A stretch of 64,000 nt of DNA from an uncultured Flavobacteriaceae bacterium. Its GTDB lineage: Bacteria; Bacteroidota; Bacteroidia; Flavobacteriales; Flavobacteriaceae. The notes under the pieces are model-generated. The model made no database searches, was not told the origin of the DNA, and saw only the letters and a list, made by a program, of their open reading frames with translations. The DNA is taken from contig CALSPF010000003.1 in assembly GCA_943788165.1 (NCBI GenBank), positions 124,001 through 188,000 on the forward strand. The letters run 5' to 3'. Shown here one piece after another: positions 53,567 through 60,635 of this stretch (positions within the stretch are counted from its first letter, which is position 1; each line of letters opens with the position of its first letter). A program made the translations under genes and the position numbers.

Positions 53567-56500
53567 TTATTGAACTGTAATTGTTCCATACATACCATCG
53601 TGAGCTGAACATTGGTAGTAATACGTTCCAGCAGTTGTAGGTGTCCAATTTACTACTCCGCTTGTAGCTCCATTATTAGTCACATTAGAAACTTGATTAT
53701 CTGTTCCTGTCCCTTGAACTGTTTTAATATAGAACGGATGACTAGCAGCATCTACAATAAAGTTGACCTCATCACCAACATTAATAGTTATTGAAGGGTC
53801 GTTACCTGATACTGCTCCATTTCTGTCAGAACCTGATAGGGTGTAATTAGAATTAGAAGATGCAGTAACATTTATATTGTAATATGGGCAAGTTCCCCAG
53901 ACAGGTTTATTAGCATTTGATAAAGAAGAATTAAACGAAAAGTTTGTGGGCTCTGTAGTAATGTTAGAGACACACCAACCTGTTAAATCCTGATTAAATG
54001 AAGATGCGTTTTCAAACAATCTATCCATATTAGTCACATTAGAAGTATCCCAAAAACCAATGTCAGAGTTAAAGTTTGCTTTACCAGAAAATAAATTTTG
54101 CATACTATTAACCAACGTTGTGCATAAATTGATATTACCATTATTGGCTTGACCCCCTATGGTTGAGTTGTTAACCGCAGTATAGGTCACTCCATTAATA
54201 ACATCAGTATCTCCAACTGTGGCATTTGGACACTTACAAGTTCCGTTATCAAAGTAAATATTACCAGAATTAGAAACAGCAGCATTCACAATAACTGTTC
54301 TTTGAACTTCTGTTGAAGCGTTTCCTGCGGCATCAGAAACATAGTAATACATCATATATGTTCCTGCTGTGGATGTATTAACTGTTCCAGTGGTAGTTAT
54401 AGAAGAAGTTAAATTTCCATCAACATCATCAGTAGCTGTTGCACCAGGGTCTGTAAAGGTATCTCCAACTGTTAAGTTAATGGTAGAAGAACCTGTTAAT
54501 GTAATCACAGGAGGTGTGGTGTCTGCAGTTGAACTTGATGTTGTGGAGGTACTTGATGTAGAACCTGCCACCACAGTAATTATACCGCCTAATGTAAAGG
54601 ATGAAGTAGAGCTGTACCAATTAGCAACATAAGAATAAGCTCCTGTTTGTCCAGTTGGTGTACCGCTTATAATGGCTGTATTATTGCTGAAGTTCATAGT
54701 GACTCCCGTAGGAAGTCCAATTACCTCTTCTTGTAAGTTTTCTTGACAAGAAGAATTAACAGAAAAAATTATATCACTTATGGCATAGGTTAGTGTTACT
54801 GTTTGAGACTGTCCTCCCCCAGCGTTTTGTGCAGAAATTGTACAGTTAGATGAATTTGTTGCTGCACTTACAATAACCGTTCTTTGAACTAATGTTGCAG
54901 CATTACCAGCAGCATCAGAAACACTATACGATATTGTGTATGTTCCTGTGCTGGAAGTATTAACCGTTCCAGAGGTAGTTATAGCTGATGTAATATTTCC
55001 GTCTACATTATCTGATGCTGTTGCTCCCGGGTCTGTAAAGGTATCGCCAACTGTAAGATTGATTGATGCTTCTCCAGTTAATATAATTATAGGAGCTGTA
55101 TTGTCTGGAGGAGTCTTAACTGCTATGGTTCTAGTTACTGATGCAGTATTATTTCCAGTATCAGAAACACTGTAAACCAAAGTATATGTTCCTACTGTTG
55201 AGGTATCAACTGTTCCAGTAGTAATTATTGAAGAGGTAAGGTCTCCGTCTACTTCATCTGTTGCAATACATCCATCTTCTATGTATGTGTCTCCCACAAG
55301 GAGAGTAATGGTTGAAGAGCCTGTTAAAGTAATTGTTGGTGGTAAATCTAAACTTACAATTAATGTTCTGATTACTGAAGCAGTATTACCTGCAGTATCT
55401 GAAACACTGTAGATTAAAGTGTATGAACCGGTAGTAGAGGTGTCAATAGTTCCTGACGATGTTATTGAAGAGGTTAAATCTCCGTCTACATTATCTGAAG
55501 CCGTTGCTCCTGGGTCTGTCCAATTATCACCCATAGTAATTAGTAGAGTTGAAGGACCATTTAATGTTATCACAGGAGGTGTGGTGTCAGGGATTGAACT
55601 AACAATTACAGTTCTTGTTACCGATACAAAGTTATTTCCACTATCTGAAACAGAATATACTAATGTATAGGTTCCTGTATTAGAAACATCAACTGTTCCT
55701 GAAGTTGTTATAGAAGCTGTAATATTTCCATCCTCTTGGTCTGTTGCAACACATCCATCTTCTGTGTAGGTCTCTCCCACTAGAAGGTTAACAATTGAAG
55801 AGCCTGTTAGGGTGATTGTTGGTGGTAAATCTAAATTAACAACAACAACTCTCGTTACTGAAGTAATATTACCTGCCGCATCTGAAACTGAATACTCAAT
55901 TGTATATGTGCCGGTAGTAGAGGTATCAACAGTTCCTGACGATGTTATAGAAGCGGTTAGGTCTCCATCTATACTATCTTCTGCAATAGCTCCTGGGTCT
56001 GTAAAGGTTTCTCCAACGGTAAGATTAATGGTAGAAGAGCCTATGAGGGATATAACTGGAGGTAAGGATGTGTCTGTTGCCTCATCGTACGTTTCGTCTT
56101 TATCTCCGTCAGCATCTTCTGTACAACCACTCGATAACTCAATAGAGAAGCTAATAAAGCCATTGGTAAGCACAAGGTTTGTTATCGTTCCAAATGGTGA
56201 TTGTGATTGTGTTAGGCTTATTGTAGTATTTGAGTCTATGTTAAATTGTCCTGTAACTGTTGTTGTTCCCGTAACGATTGTAAACGAACCATCTGTTCTA
56301 AATATAATTTCTGAAACGCTACATTCATCATTTGACTGCTTAAGGCTTGATGCTAAAGTTCTTCTAATCTTCCATTTACCTACTCCTGCAAACACTCCGT
56401 CCTGTAAAACATTACTTATCTGCTCTTCAAATGTCGCAGTAACTGACTTTGTTCCATCTATAGCAACATCAATTTCATTCGTAGTAGCCGTAGAGGAACC

Positions 56501-56959
56501 CGACCAGCTGTTAAACACCCATTCTGACTCTGGTGTAGCAGTCAAGCGAACAACATCTCCTGAATTATACTCTTCTGATGTTTTATCTGGGTCAGTAACC
56601 TCTTTGGTTACACTACCCTGACCAACCACACCAACATTAAGTGTGTATTGTATTCTACTAAAAGTAGCAGTAATCGTTTTGTTACCCGTCATTGTAACGG
56701 TTAGTGGATTATCTGTACCAGAAGCATCTCCTGACCAACCCGTAAACTCAAACCCAGTTGAAGGTGCAGCCGTTATTGTAACACTAGAGTTTTCGTTGTA
56801 AGTTCCACTAGAAGGGTCAACACTTCCTCCTTCAGAGGCTGAAACAGATAAAGTGTATGTTATGGTTGGCTCATCTGGTAAAGGAGCATCTTTGGAGCAA
56901 GAATTTATAACTAGAAATAAAGAAAATATAAGTAGTGAACTTCTGAAAAGGCTTTTCAT
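53567..56959 (-). CDS. Giant repeat lipoprotein with DUF5011, BspA and cupredoxin domains
   Basis: An 1130-residue surface lipoprotein. Lipobox VINSC (C21). Two InlB-type beta repeats at 34-100 (TGWSGDASG) and 105-177. A lipocalin-like segment at 185-290. Five tandem DUF5011 Ig-like repeats at 301-698 and a sixth at 817-892 (each LTVGDTFTDPGATASD-like, ending YSVSDAAGN). A BspA/DUF285 stretch at 945-1024. A C-terminal cupredoxin domain at 1028-1130 with ligand candidates H1074, C1117, H1120 and M1123 (SHPFYI and QCSAHDGM). No T9SS sorting domain. Probably a cell-surface adhesin or copper-binding electron carrier; the mix of domains is unusual. Confidence 0.82.
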   Translation of the reverse strand: MKSLFRSSLLIFSLFLVINSCSKDAPLPDEPTITYTLSVSASEGGSVDPSSGTYNENSSVTITAAPSTGFEFTGWSGDASGTDNPLTVTMTGNKTITATFSRIQYTLNVGVVGQGSVTKEVTDPDKTSEEYNSGDVVRLTATPESEWVFNSWSGSSTATTNEIDVAIDGTKSVTATFEEQISNVLQDGVFAGVGKWKIRRTLASSLKQSNDECSVSEIIFRTDGSFTIVTGTTTVTGQFNIDSNTTISLTQSQSPFGTITNLVLTNGFISFSIELSSGCTEDADGDKDETYDEATDTSLPPVISLIGSSTINLTVGETFTDPGAIAEDSIDGDLTASITSSGTVDTSTTGTYTIEYSVSDAAGNITSVTRVVVVNLDLPPTITLTGSSIVNLLVGETYTEDGCVATDQEDGNITASITTSGTVDVSNTGTYTLVYSVSDSGNNFVSVTRTVIVSSIPDTTPPVITLNGPSTLLITMGDNWTDPGATASDNVDGDLTSSITSSGTIDTSTTGSYTLIYSVSDTAGNTASVIRTLIVSLDLPPTITLTGSSTITLLVGDTYIEDGCIATDEVDGDLTSSIITTGTVDTSTVGTYTLVYSVSDTGNNTASVTRTIAVKTPPDNTAPIIILTGEASINLTVGDTFTDPGATASDNVDGNITSAITTSGTVNTSSTGTYTISYSVSDAAGNAATLVQRTVIVSAATNSSNCTISAQNAGGGQSQTVTLTYAISDIIFSVNSSCQENLQEEVIGLPTGVTMNFSNNTAIISGTPTGQTGAYSYVANWYSSTSSFTLGGIITVVAGSTSSTSTTSSSTADTTPPVITLTGSSTINLTVGDTFTDPGATATDDVDGNLTSSITTTGTVNTSTAGTYMMYYYVSDAAGNASTEVQRTVIVNAAVSNSGNIYFDNGTCKCPNATVGDTDVINGVTYTAVNNSTIGGQANNGNINLCTTLVNSMQNLFSGKANFNSDIGFWDTSNVTNMDRLFENASSFNQDLTGWCVSNITTEPTNFSFNSSLSNANKPVWGTCPYYNINVTASSNSNYTLSGSDRNGAVSGNDPSITINVGDEVNFIVDAASHPFYIKTVQGTGTDNQVSNVTNNGATSGVVNWTPTTAGTYYYQCSAHDGMYGTITVQ
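54284..56059 (-). repeat. Tandem DUF5011-coding repeats, about 240 bp each
   Basis: Five adjacent units (54866-56059) and one separate unit (54284-54511). Two subtypes alternate: FTDPGATASD and YTEDGCVATD, in order A-B-A-B-A, then A. Near-identical DNA within a subtype points to duplication in pairs and makes copy-number change by recombination likely. Confidence 0.8.
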
Positions 56960-57004
56960 AAAACAGATTTATAAAATAAAGATATAAATTTTTTTAAAAA
57001 CCTT

Positions 57005-57181
57005 CTAATCAATAAACAGCGGTAAATCCTCATAAGGTTTATCTGACGTTTCTCTACTTATTAGCTTAGGCAAAATGTATTGTAAGGCTATCTGAAACAT
57101 CTTAATTCTTTGATTAGCATCTAGCTCATTTAGGTCTAAAGAGCCTATTAAATCGTCTAATAAATCTTGTAGTTTGCTTTT
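57005..57181 (-). pseudogene. MPxPKG-family small gene, 5'-truncated copy
   Basis: Reads KSKLQDLLDDLIGSLDLNEL, then DANQRIKMFQIALQYILPKL and ends PYEDLPLFID before a stop at 57005. It matches the gene at 58480-58764 from SKLQ onward but has lost the first 15 residues; the junction near 57182 abuts TTGTACCTTAG. Function unknown; small proteins of this kind occur in mobile regions. Confidence 0.6.
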
Positions 57182-57215
57182 TGTACCTTAGTTTTTTAAT
57201 CTAAAAACATTTATT

Positions 57216-57344
57216 ATGGGCTGGCATAAAAATCTTACTGAAAAAACTTTGAAGTCTTTTGGAATAAGTAATTATTGGGCACTTTGGTTTGCTTTTGTTA
57301 AAGGATGTATTATTGGAGGGGCTATTGTTTATTATTCTTTATAA
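57216..57344 (+). CDS. 42-residue single-helix membrane protein
   Basis: MGWHKNLTEKTLKSFGISNY opens a short amphipathic part, followed by one hydrophobic helix ending GGAIVYYSL. TACCTTAG 30 bases upstream could be a weak -7 element. Similar in plan to the following small ORF. No homology recognised. Confidence 0.45.
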   Translation: MGWHKNLTEKTLKSFGISNYWALWFAFVKGCIIGGAIVYYSL

Positions 57345-57410
57345 AAGCTTGTAAATAAACCAACAGGTGAAGTCAAATGTTTTGAAAAATACAAGTTGAA
57401 AAGTATTGAA

Positions 57411-57535
57411 TTTTACCGTTTACTACCTTAGTTTTTGTTAAGGTTTAGATTGATTACTATTTACAACATCTAAATTATCCTTCCAATTTTAGGAAATTCA
57501 ATGATAAAGTTTGTCTGCATGTCTAAGGTAGACAA
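57411..57535. repeat. 124-bp direct repeat, copy 2
   Basis: Second copy of 52011-52134; the identity ends at GACAA on one side and at TTTT(A)CCG on the other. Stands just upstream of the small membrane-protein genes. Confidence 0.85.
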
Positions 57536-57567
57536 GATTTTTTTATGTTTAAGAAAATAATTCAATT

Positions 57568-57713
57568 ATGAAAAAACTAATTCTACTATTATCAAACTAA
57601 AAGATTTTATTTATAATAAAAAAACAAAAGAATCTAATCTATTAGGAGTTCTATTTGTAGTTGTTGTAACAATAGTTTGTGGTGCCGTACTTTATTATGG
57701 ATTTTGGATTTAA
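57568..57713 (+). pseudogene. Truncated signal-peptide start and small membrane ORF remnant
   Basis: An ATG at 57568 gives MKKLILLLSN and stops at 57600; its first eight codons match the start of the gene at 57983 (MKKLIILLL). A different frame then reads IIKLKDFIYNKKTKESNLLG and a hydrophobic helix ending YYGFWI at 57711, without a start codon. It looks like a fusion of two gene fragments made by duplication in this island. Confidence 0.4.
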
Positions 57714-57727
57714 ATAAATCATAGTTT

Positions 57728-57979
57728 ATGGAAAAATTAGAAAAACTTATATATTCAGTTAAGTATCTACCTCAATTATTATATTTTGGTACTGTTGCTT
57801 GGTTAATTTATACAATCTACTTTGGAGATTATCTAGAGAACGAAATTCAAATTTTTGGATATGTGTGGGATGGCTCTTTATTAAAAGATATATTTTTCTT
57901 CTGGTTTTTATATATTACTTATTTAGCTGCAAAAAATCTAAAAACAAAAAAGGAATTTGGAGGCAAGAATAAATCATAG
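57728..57979 (+). CDS. 83-residue two-helix membrane protein
   Basis: Starts MEKLEKLIYSVKYLPQLLYF and has two hydrophobic segments (about 12-32 and 52-70), ending with a basic tail. The start codon is preceded by AATAAATCATAGTTT, the same leader that precedes the next gene. No family recognised. Confidence 0.5.
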   Translation: MEKLEKLIYSVKYLPQLLYFGTVAWLIYTIYFGDYLENEIQIFGYVWDGSLLKDIFFFWFLYITYLAAKNLKTKKEFGGKNKS

Positions 57980-57982
57980 TTT

Positions 57983-58404
57983 ATGAAAAAACTAATTATA
58001 CTATTACTGTTTATTCCACTTGTGTCTTTTGGGCAAGATGAGGTTACTGTTGTTCAAAGTAAAACAAGTGTTTCAACCAATGTTGAGAATGATTTAGTAT
58101 TATCTGATGAAAAAACAACTATTAAAACTCCTTTGACTGCTGATTTAAGTAATTATGCTCATCTTTTGTTAGTAAAAGTTTCTGTTGCATCAAATAAGGG
58201 AAGTGGATATCAATATGGTGGCACAACTGCTGGAATGAAAATAAAAATCCAAAATGGGTTTACCTATACTACAAAAAAGTTTTACAAGGTTATGATGAAA
58301 TTAGAACAGTTATTGTTAGAGATTTCCAAAACAATATAATTTATCATACTAAAACCACCAATATCAGTTTTAATGAAAATCTTTCGCCCCTTGTTAATTT
58401 CTAA
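57983..58404 (+). pseudogene. Small exported protein, frameshifted
   Basis: Signal peptide MKKLIILLLFIPLVSFGQ, then about 70 residues (TPLTADLSNYAHLLLVKVSV). Near 58240 (ATAAAAATCC) the frame changes; the continuation in the other frame, NPKWVYLYYKKVLQGYDEIR to NENLSPLVNF with a stop at 58402, completes a protein of about 139 residues. Function unknown. It may be a real decay product of the island or a sequence error. Confidence 0.5.
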
Positions 58405-58479
58405 GTAGATTCTTGAAAACTTACTATCGGTTAATTTAATTGCACAATGGGATACTAGTATTTATTGATATTATTTCAA

Positions 58480-58764
58480 TTATTGTTTCTCTGTAGGACA
58501 AACATCACTTGTCCATCCACCTGTTTCTTCATCACGCTTGATAACCTCAACATCTATAATGAGAGATTTATCTTCACTTGACTCTTCTGTCGTGTGTTTG
58601 AGTCTAGGCAGTAAGTAATGTTATCCTATTTGTAGCATCTTAATCCGTTGATTAGCGTCTAAATCATTTAAGTCTAAAGAGTCTATTAAATCATCTAATA
58701 AGCCTTGTAGTTTGCTTCTTACTTCTGATGTTACTTTATTGGGAGAGCCCTTAGGTCTTGGCAT
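58480..58764 (-). pseudogene. MPxPKG-family small gene with in-frame stop
   Basis: The fullest copy of three: MPRPKGSPNKVTSEVRSKLQ, then DDLIDSLDLNDLDANQRIKM, a TAA stop at 58621-58623, and an in-frame continuation HYLLPRLKHTTEESSEDKSL to a final stop at 58480. Without the stop it would be 94 residues. It starts 5 bases after the stop of a ribbon-helix-helix gene fragment. Function unknown. Confidence 0.6.
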
Positions 58765-58769
58765 ATATT

Positions 58770-58826
58770 TTAGAGTATTTTGTTAACTAGAAGTATGTTG
58801 AGGTACTCATTCAAAACCATTCCTTT
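58770..58826 (-). pseudogene. 3' fragment of RHH gene (duplicate of 60346-60402)
   Basis: Codes KGMVLNEYLNILLVNKIL followed by a stop, identical in protein to the end of the intact gene at 60346-60468; identity ends abruptly at 58826. The flanking DNA (about 60 bases) is also repeated. Confidence 0.65.
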
Positions 58827-58850
58827 TTAGTTAGCTATTGCCAGTAGTTT

Positions 58851-59930
58851 TTATTCAGTTTTAAATTCTCTCAAAACAGGTAAGGCATTATTATCAAAGT
58901 CAAACAATGCTTGATTTTCCCAAGGGGAAGCATCTGCAGATTGATTTCCTTTCCAAGCAATTAATTCGGCACCCCAATAACAAAATCCTATCCCATTTTT
59001 AACTTCATTCGTTAATTTTTTAATTTGTTTTATGAATTTTTTCTGTCCTTCACTTGTTGCTGGATATTCAGGTAAAATTAGTTGCTCCTTGAAACCTAAT
59101 ATGTTATTTGTCCAATCATTCCATTCAAGTGTAAAAGGATAAGCTGTTTCGGCAATCAATACATTTTTATTATAGGTTTGGCTTAATTGTGCCATATTAT
59201 TTGTTAGATTTTCTAGGGATTTTCCGTGCCATATTGGATAATATGATAAACCTATAATATCATAATCTATTGTATTTACTTGATTAAAAAACCAATCAGA
59301 GCCTTCAATACCAGCAAAATGTAAAATTATTTCTGTATCCTTTGTATTTGTTCGTACTGCTAAAATAGCAGTATTCGTTAGTTCTTTATATTGCTGAAAG
59401 TTATTTGAAATATGTCCATAAGGATGAAGAAATCCAGAATTAATTTCATTACCAATCTGAATATAATCAGGTTGTAATTTGCTTACAATTTTTTCAGTGT
59501 ATTTATACACACTATCTTTTAAAGCAGTAAAACTAATTCCTTGCCATTGGATTGGAGTCTCTTGATGTCCTGGGTCAGTCCAAGTATCTGAATAATGAAG
59601 TGTTAACCAAGTTTTAAATCCATTAGTTTTTAGGGTTTGGGAAAACTTTTTGACTTCGTCAAATCCTGAGTGTTCATTAATTGGGTTTACCCAAAGTCTC
59701 AACCTAATAGTATTTATTCCATTATCTTTTAAAATTGTTAAGAAATCATTTTGATTTCCTTCCAAATCATAGAAAATAGGATTTGAATTTGATATCTCAG
59801 GATAGCTTGAGATGTCAACAGCAGAAATAAATGAAGAATTTTCATTCTCTAGAATGGGTTCATTTATGTCATCTCTTTTACAAGAAATGAAAATCAGAAA
59901 AGTCATTAATACTTGTAATGTTCTATTCAT
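58851..59930 (-). CDS. GH53 endo-beta-1,4-galactanase lipoprotein
   Basis: A 359-residue secreted glycoside hydrolase of family 53, which cuts beta-1,4-galactan of pectin side chains. Lipobox FISC puts the acyl-Cys at 17. Seen: INTIRLRLWVNP, TWLTLHYSDTWTDPGHQ, acid/base E162 in IQIGNEINSG and nucleophile E261 in LIAETAYPF. No SusC/SusD or other carbohydrate genes are nearby, so it is an orphan in the island, possibly acquired alone. Confidence 0.88.
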   Translation of the reverse strand: MNRTLQVLMTFLIFISCKRDDINEPILENENSSFISAVDISSYPEISNSNPIFYDLEGNQNDFLTILKDNGINTIRLRLWVNPINEHSGFDEVKKFSQTLKTNGFKTWLTLHYSDTWTDPGHQETPIQWQGISFTALKDSVYKYTEKIVSKLQPDYIQIGNEINSGFLHPYGHISNNFQQYKELTNTAILAVRTNTKDTEIILHFAGIEGSDWFFNQVNTIDYDIIGLSYYPIWHGKSLENLTNNMAQLSQTYNKNVLIAETAYPFTLEWNDWTNNILGFKEQLILPEYPATSEGQKKFIKQIKKLTNEVKNGIGFCYWGAELIAWKGNQSADASPWENQALFDFDNNALPVLREFKTE

Positions 59931-59959
59931 TTATCAAACTATATTCAATTCGTGTTTCT

Positions 59960-60025
59960 TCAATTAAACTTGGGTATCTGATTAACTTCTGTGGTTACTT
60001 TTTTAATTCCTTTAGGTATTGGCAT
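59960..60025 (-). pseudogene. MPxPKG-family small gene, N-terminal remnant
   Basis: MPIPKGIKKVTTEV followed by NQIPKFN and a stop: the first 14 residues match the start of the 58764 copy (MPRPKGSPNKVTSEV), after which the sequence diverges. Confidence 0.5.
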
Positions 60026-60045
60026 AATTTTTATTTTTGTAATAT

Positions 60046-60180
60046 ATGGAAGATTTAATAGCAATAATAATTTTTACAACGCTGATAGGGTTCATCATCT
60101 ATTTTTTTATAAAAAACAAGAATGAAGGAAAAGACGATTACTCAGGATTTAATGATGGAAGCGGAAATATTCCTCATTAA
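60046..60180 (+). CDS. 44-residue single-helix membrane protein
   Basis: One hydrophobic helix (residues 4-22: LIAIIIFTTLIGFIIYFFI) and a polar, acidic tail KNKNEGKDDYSGFNDGSG. The ATG is 13 bases after TTATTTTTG, which resembles a -7 element. Two bases after its stop a second tiny gene starts. Confidence 0.4.
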   Translation: MEDLIAIIIFTTLIGFIIYFFIKNKNEGKDDYSGFNDGSGNIPH

Positions 60181-60182
60181 TT

Positions 60183-60284
60183 ATGAAAAAAACTACGCTA
60201 TTTATGGCAATATTATTCCTTCTTTATTTGTGGGCTGAACTTGGTGTTGGTATTTTCTTCCAAGATAGCTGGGGAGGTGATTAG
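60183..60284 (+). CDS. 33-residue single-helix membrane peptide
   Basis: MKKTTLFMAILFLLYLWAEL, then GVGIFFQDSWGGD. Possibly coupled to the preceding 44-residue ORF. Too short for assignment. Confidence 0.35.
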   Translation: MKKTTLFMAILFLLYLWAELGVGIFFQDSWGGD

Positions 60285-60345
60285 AAGTATCTGAATACTT
60301 TGATCAAGTTGATATGGGCTGACACTAAAGTATGTTAACTGTATT

Positions 60346-60468
60346 TTAGAGTATTTTATTAACTAAAAGTATGTTAAGGTACTCATTCAAAACCATCCCT
60401 TTTTGATGTGCAATTTGAATCAGTTCTTGTTTTAACTTTTTGGATATTCTCAATGTTATATTTTCCAT
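60346..60468 (-). CDS. Ribbon-helix-helix protein, 40 residues
   Basis: MENITLRISKKLKQELIQIA and a second helix to LLVNKIL: the beta strand-helix-helix pattern of CopG/Arc-type DNA-binding proteins. Its ATG shares a base with the stop of the upstream RHH gene (TGATG), so both are translated together. No toxin or relaxase gene lies next to it. The last 18 codons are duplicated at 58770. Confidence 0.6.
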   Translation of the reverse strand: MENITLRISKKLKQELIQIAHQKGMVLNEYLNILLVNKIL

Positions 60469-60635
60469 CACAGTTCTTTTTTTAATGCATTAAGAATAAT
60501 ACTTGCTCTTGCCATACTGTATCTAGCAAAACCTGATAAGGTTAAACCATTCTCTTTAGCAACTTGTTTAAACTTTACTATCTCTGGTTCTGTAAACCTT
60601 ACTTGTATATGCTTATCTCTATTTATACTTCTCAT
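60468..60635 (-). CDS. Ribbon-helix-helix / MobC-like protein, 55 residues
   Basis: MRSINRDKHIQVRFTEPEIV, then KFKQVAKENGLTLSGFARYS. The RFTEPE...SGFARYSM pattern is like plasmid mobilisation proteins of the MobC/RHH type, though shorter than typical MobC. It is first in a two-gene unit that reads away from the structured non-coding region at 60.8 kb. A relaxase is not present in the window. Confidence 0.55.
   Translation of the reverse strand: MRSINRDKHIQVRFTEPEIVKFKQVAKENGLTLSGFARYSMARASIILNALKKEL

Noticed and set aside
53567-53878. T9SS C-terminal sorting domain on the giant lipoprotein
   Set aside because: The C-terminal 100 residues fit a cupredoxin domain with copper ligands, not a type A/B sorting domain, and the protein already has a lipobox.
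54284-56059. Regular repeats that could be a CRISPR array
   Set aside because: Units are about 240 bp, code for protein domains and lack short palindromic repeats with unique spacers.
55812-56621. Plus-strand open frame of 269 codons
   Set aside because: It is antisense to the DUF5011 and InlB repeats of the giant lipoprotein, and its apparent protein repeats (VEVSTVPDDVI) only mirror those repeats.
60346-60635. Toxin-antitoxin locus
   Set aside because: Both genes look like antitoxin or repressor-type DNA-binding proteins; no toxin gene is adjacent.
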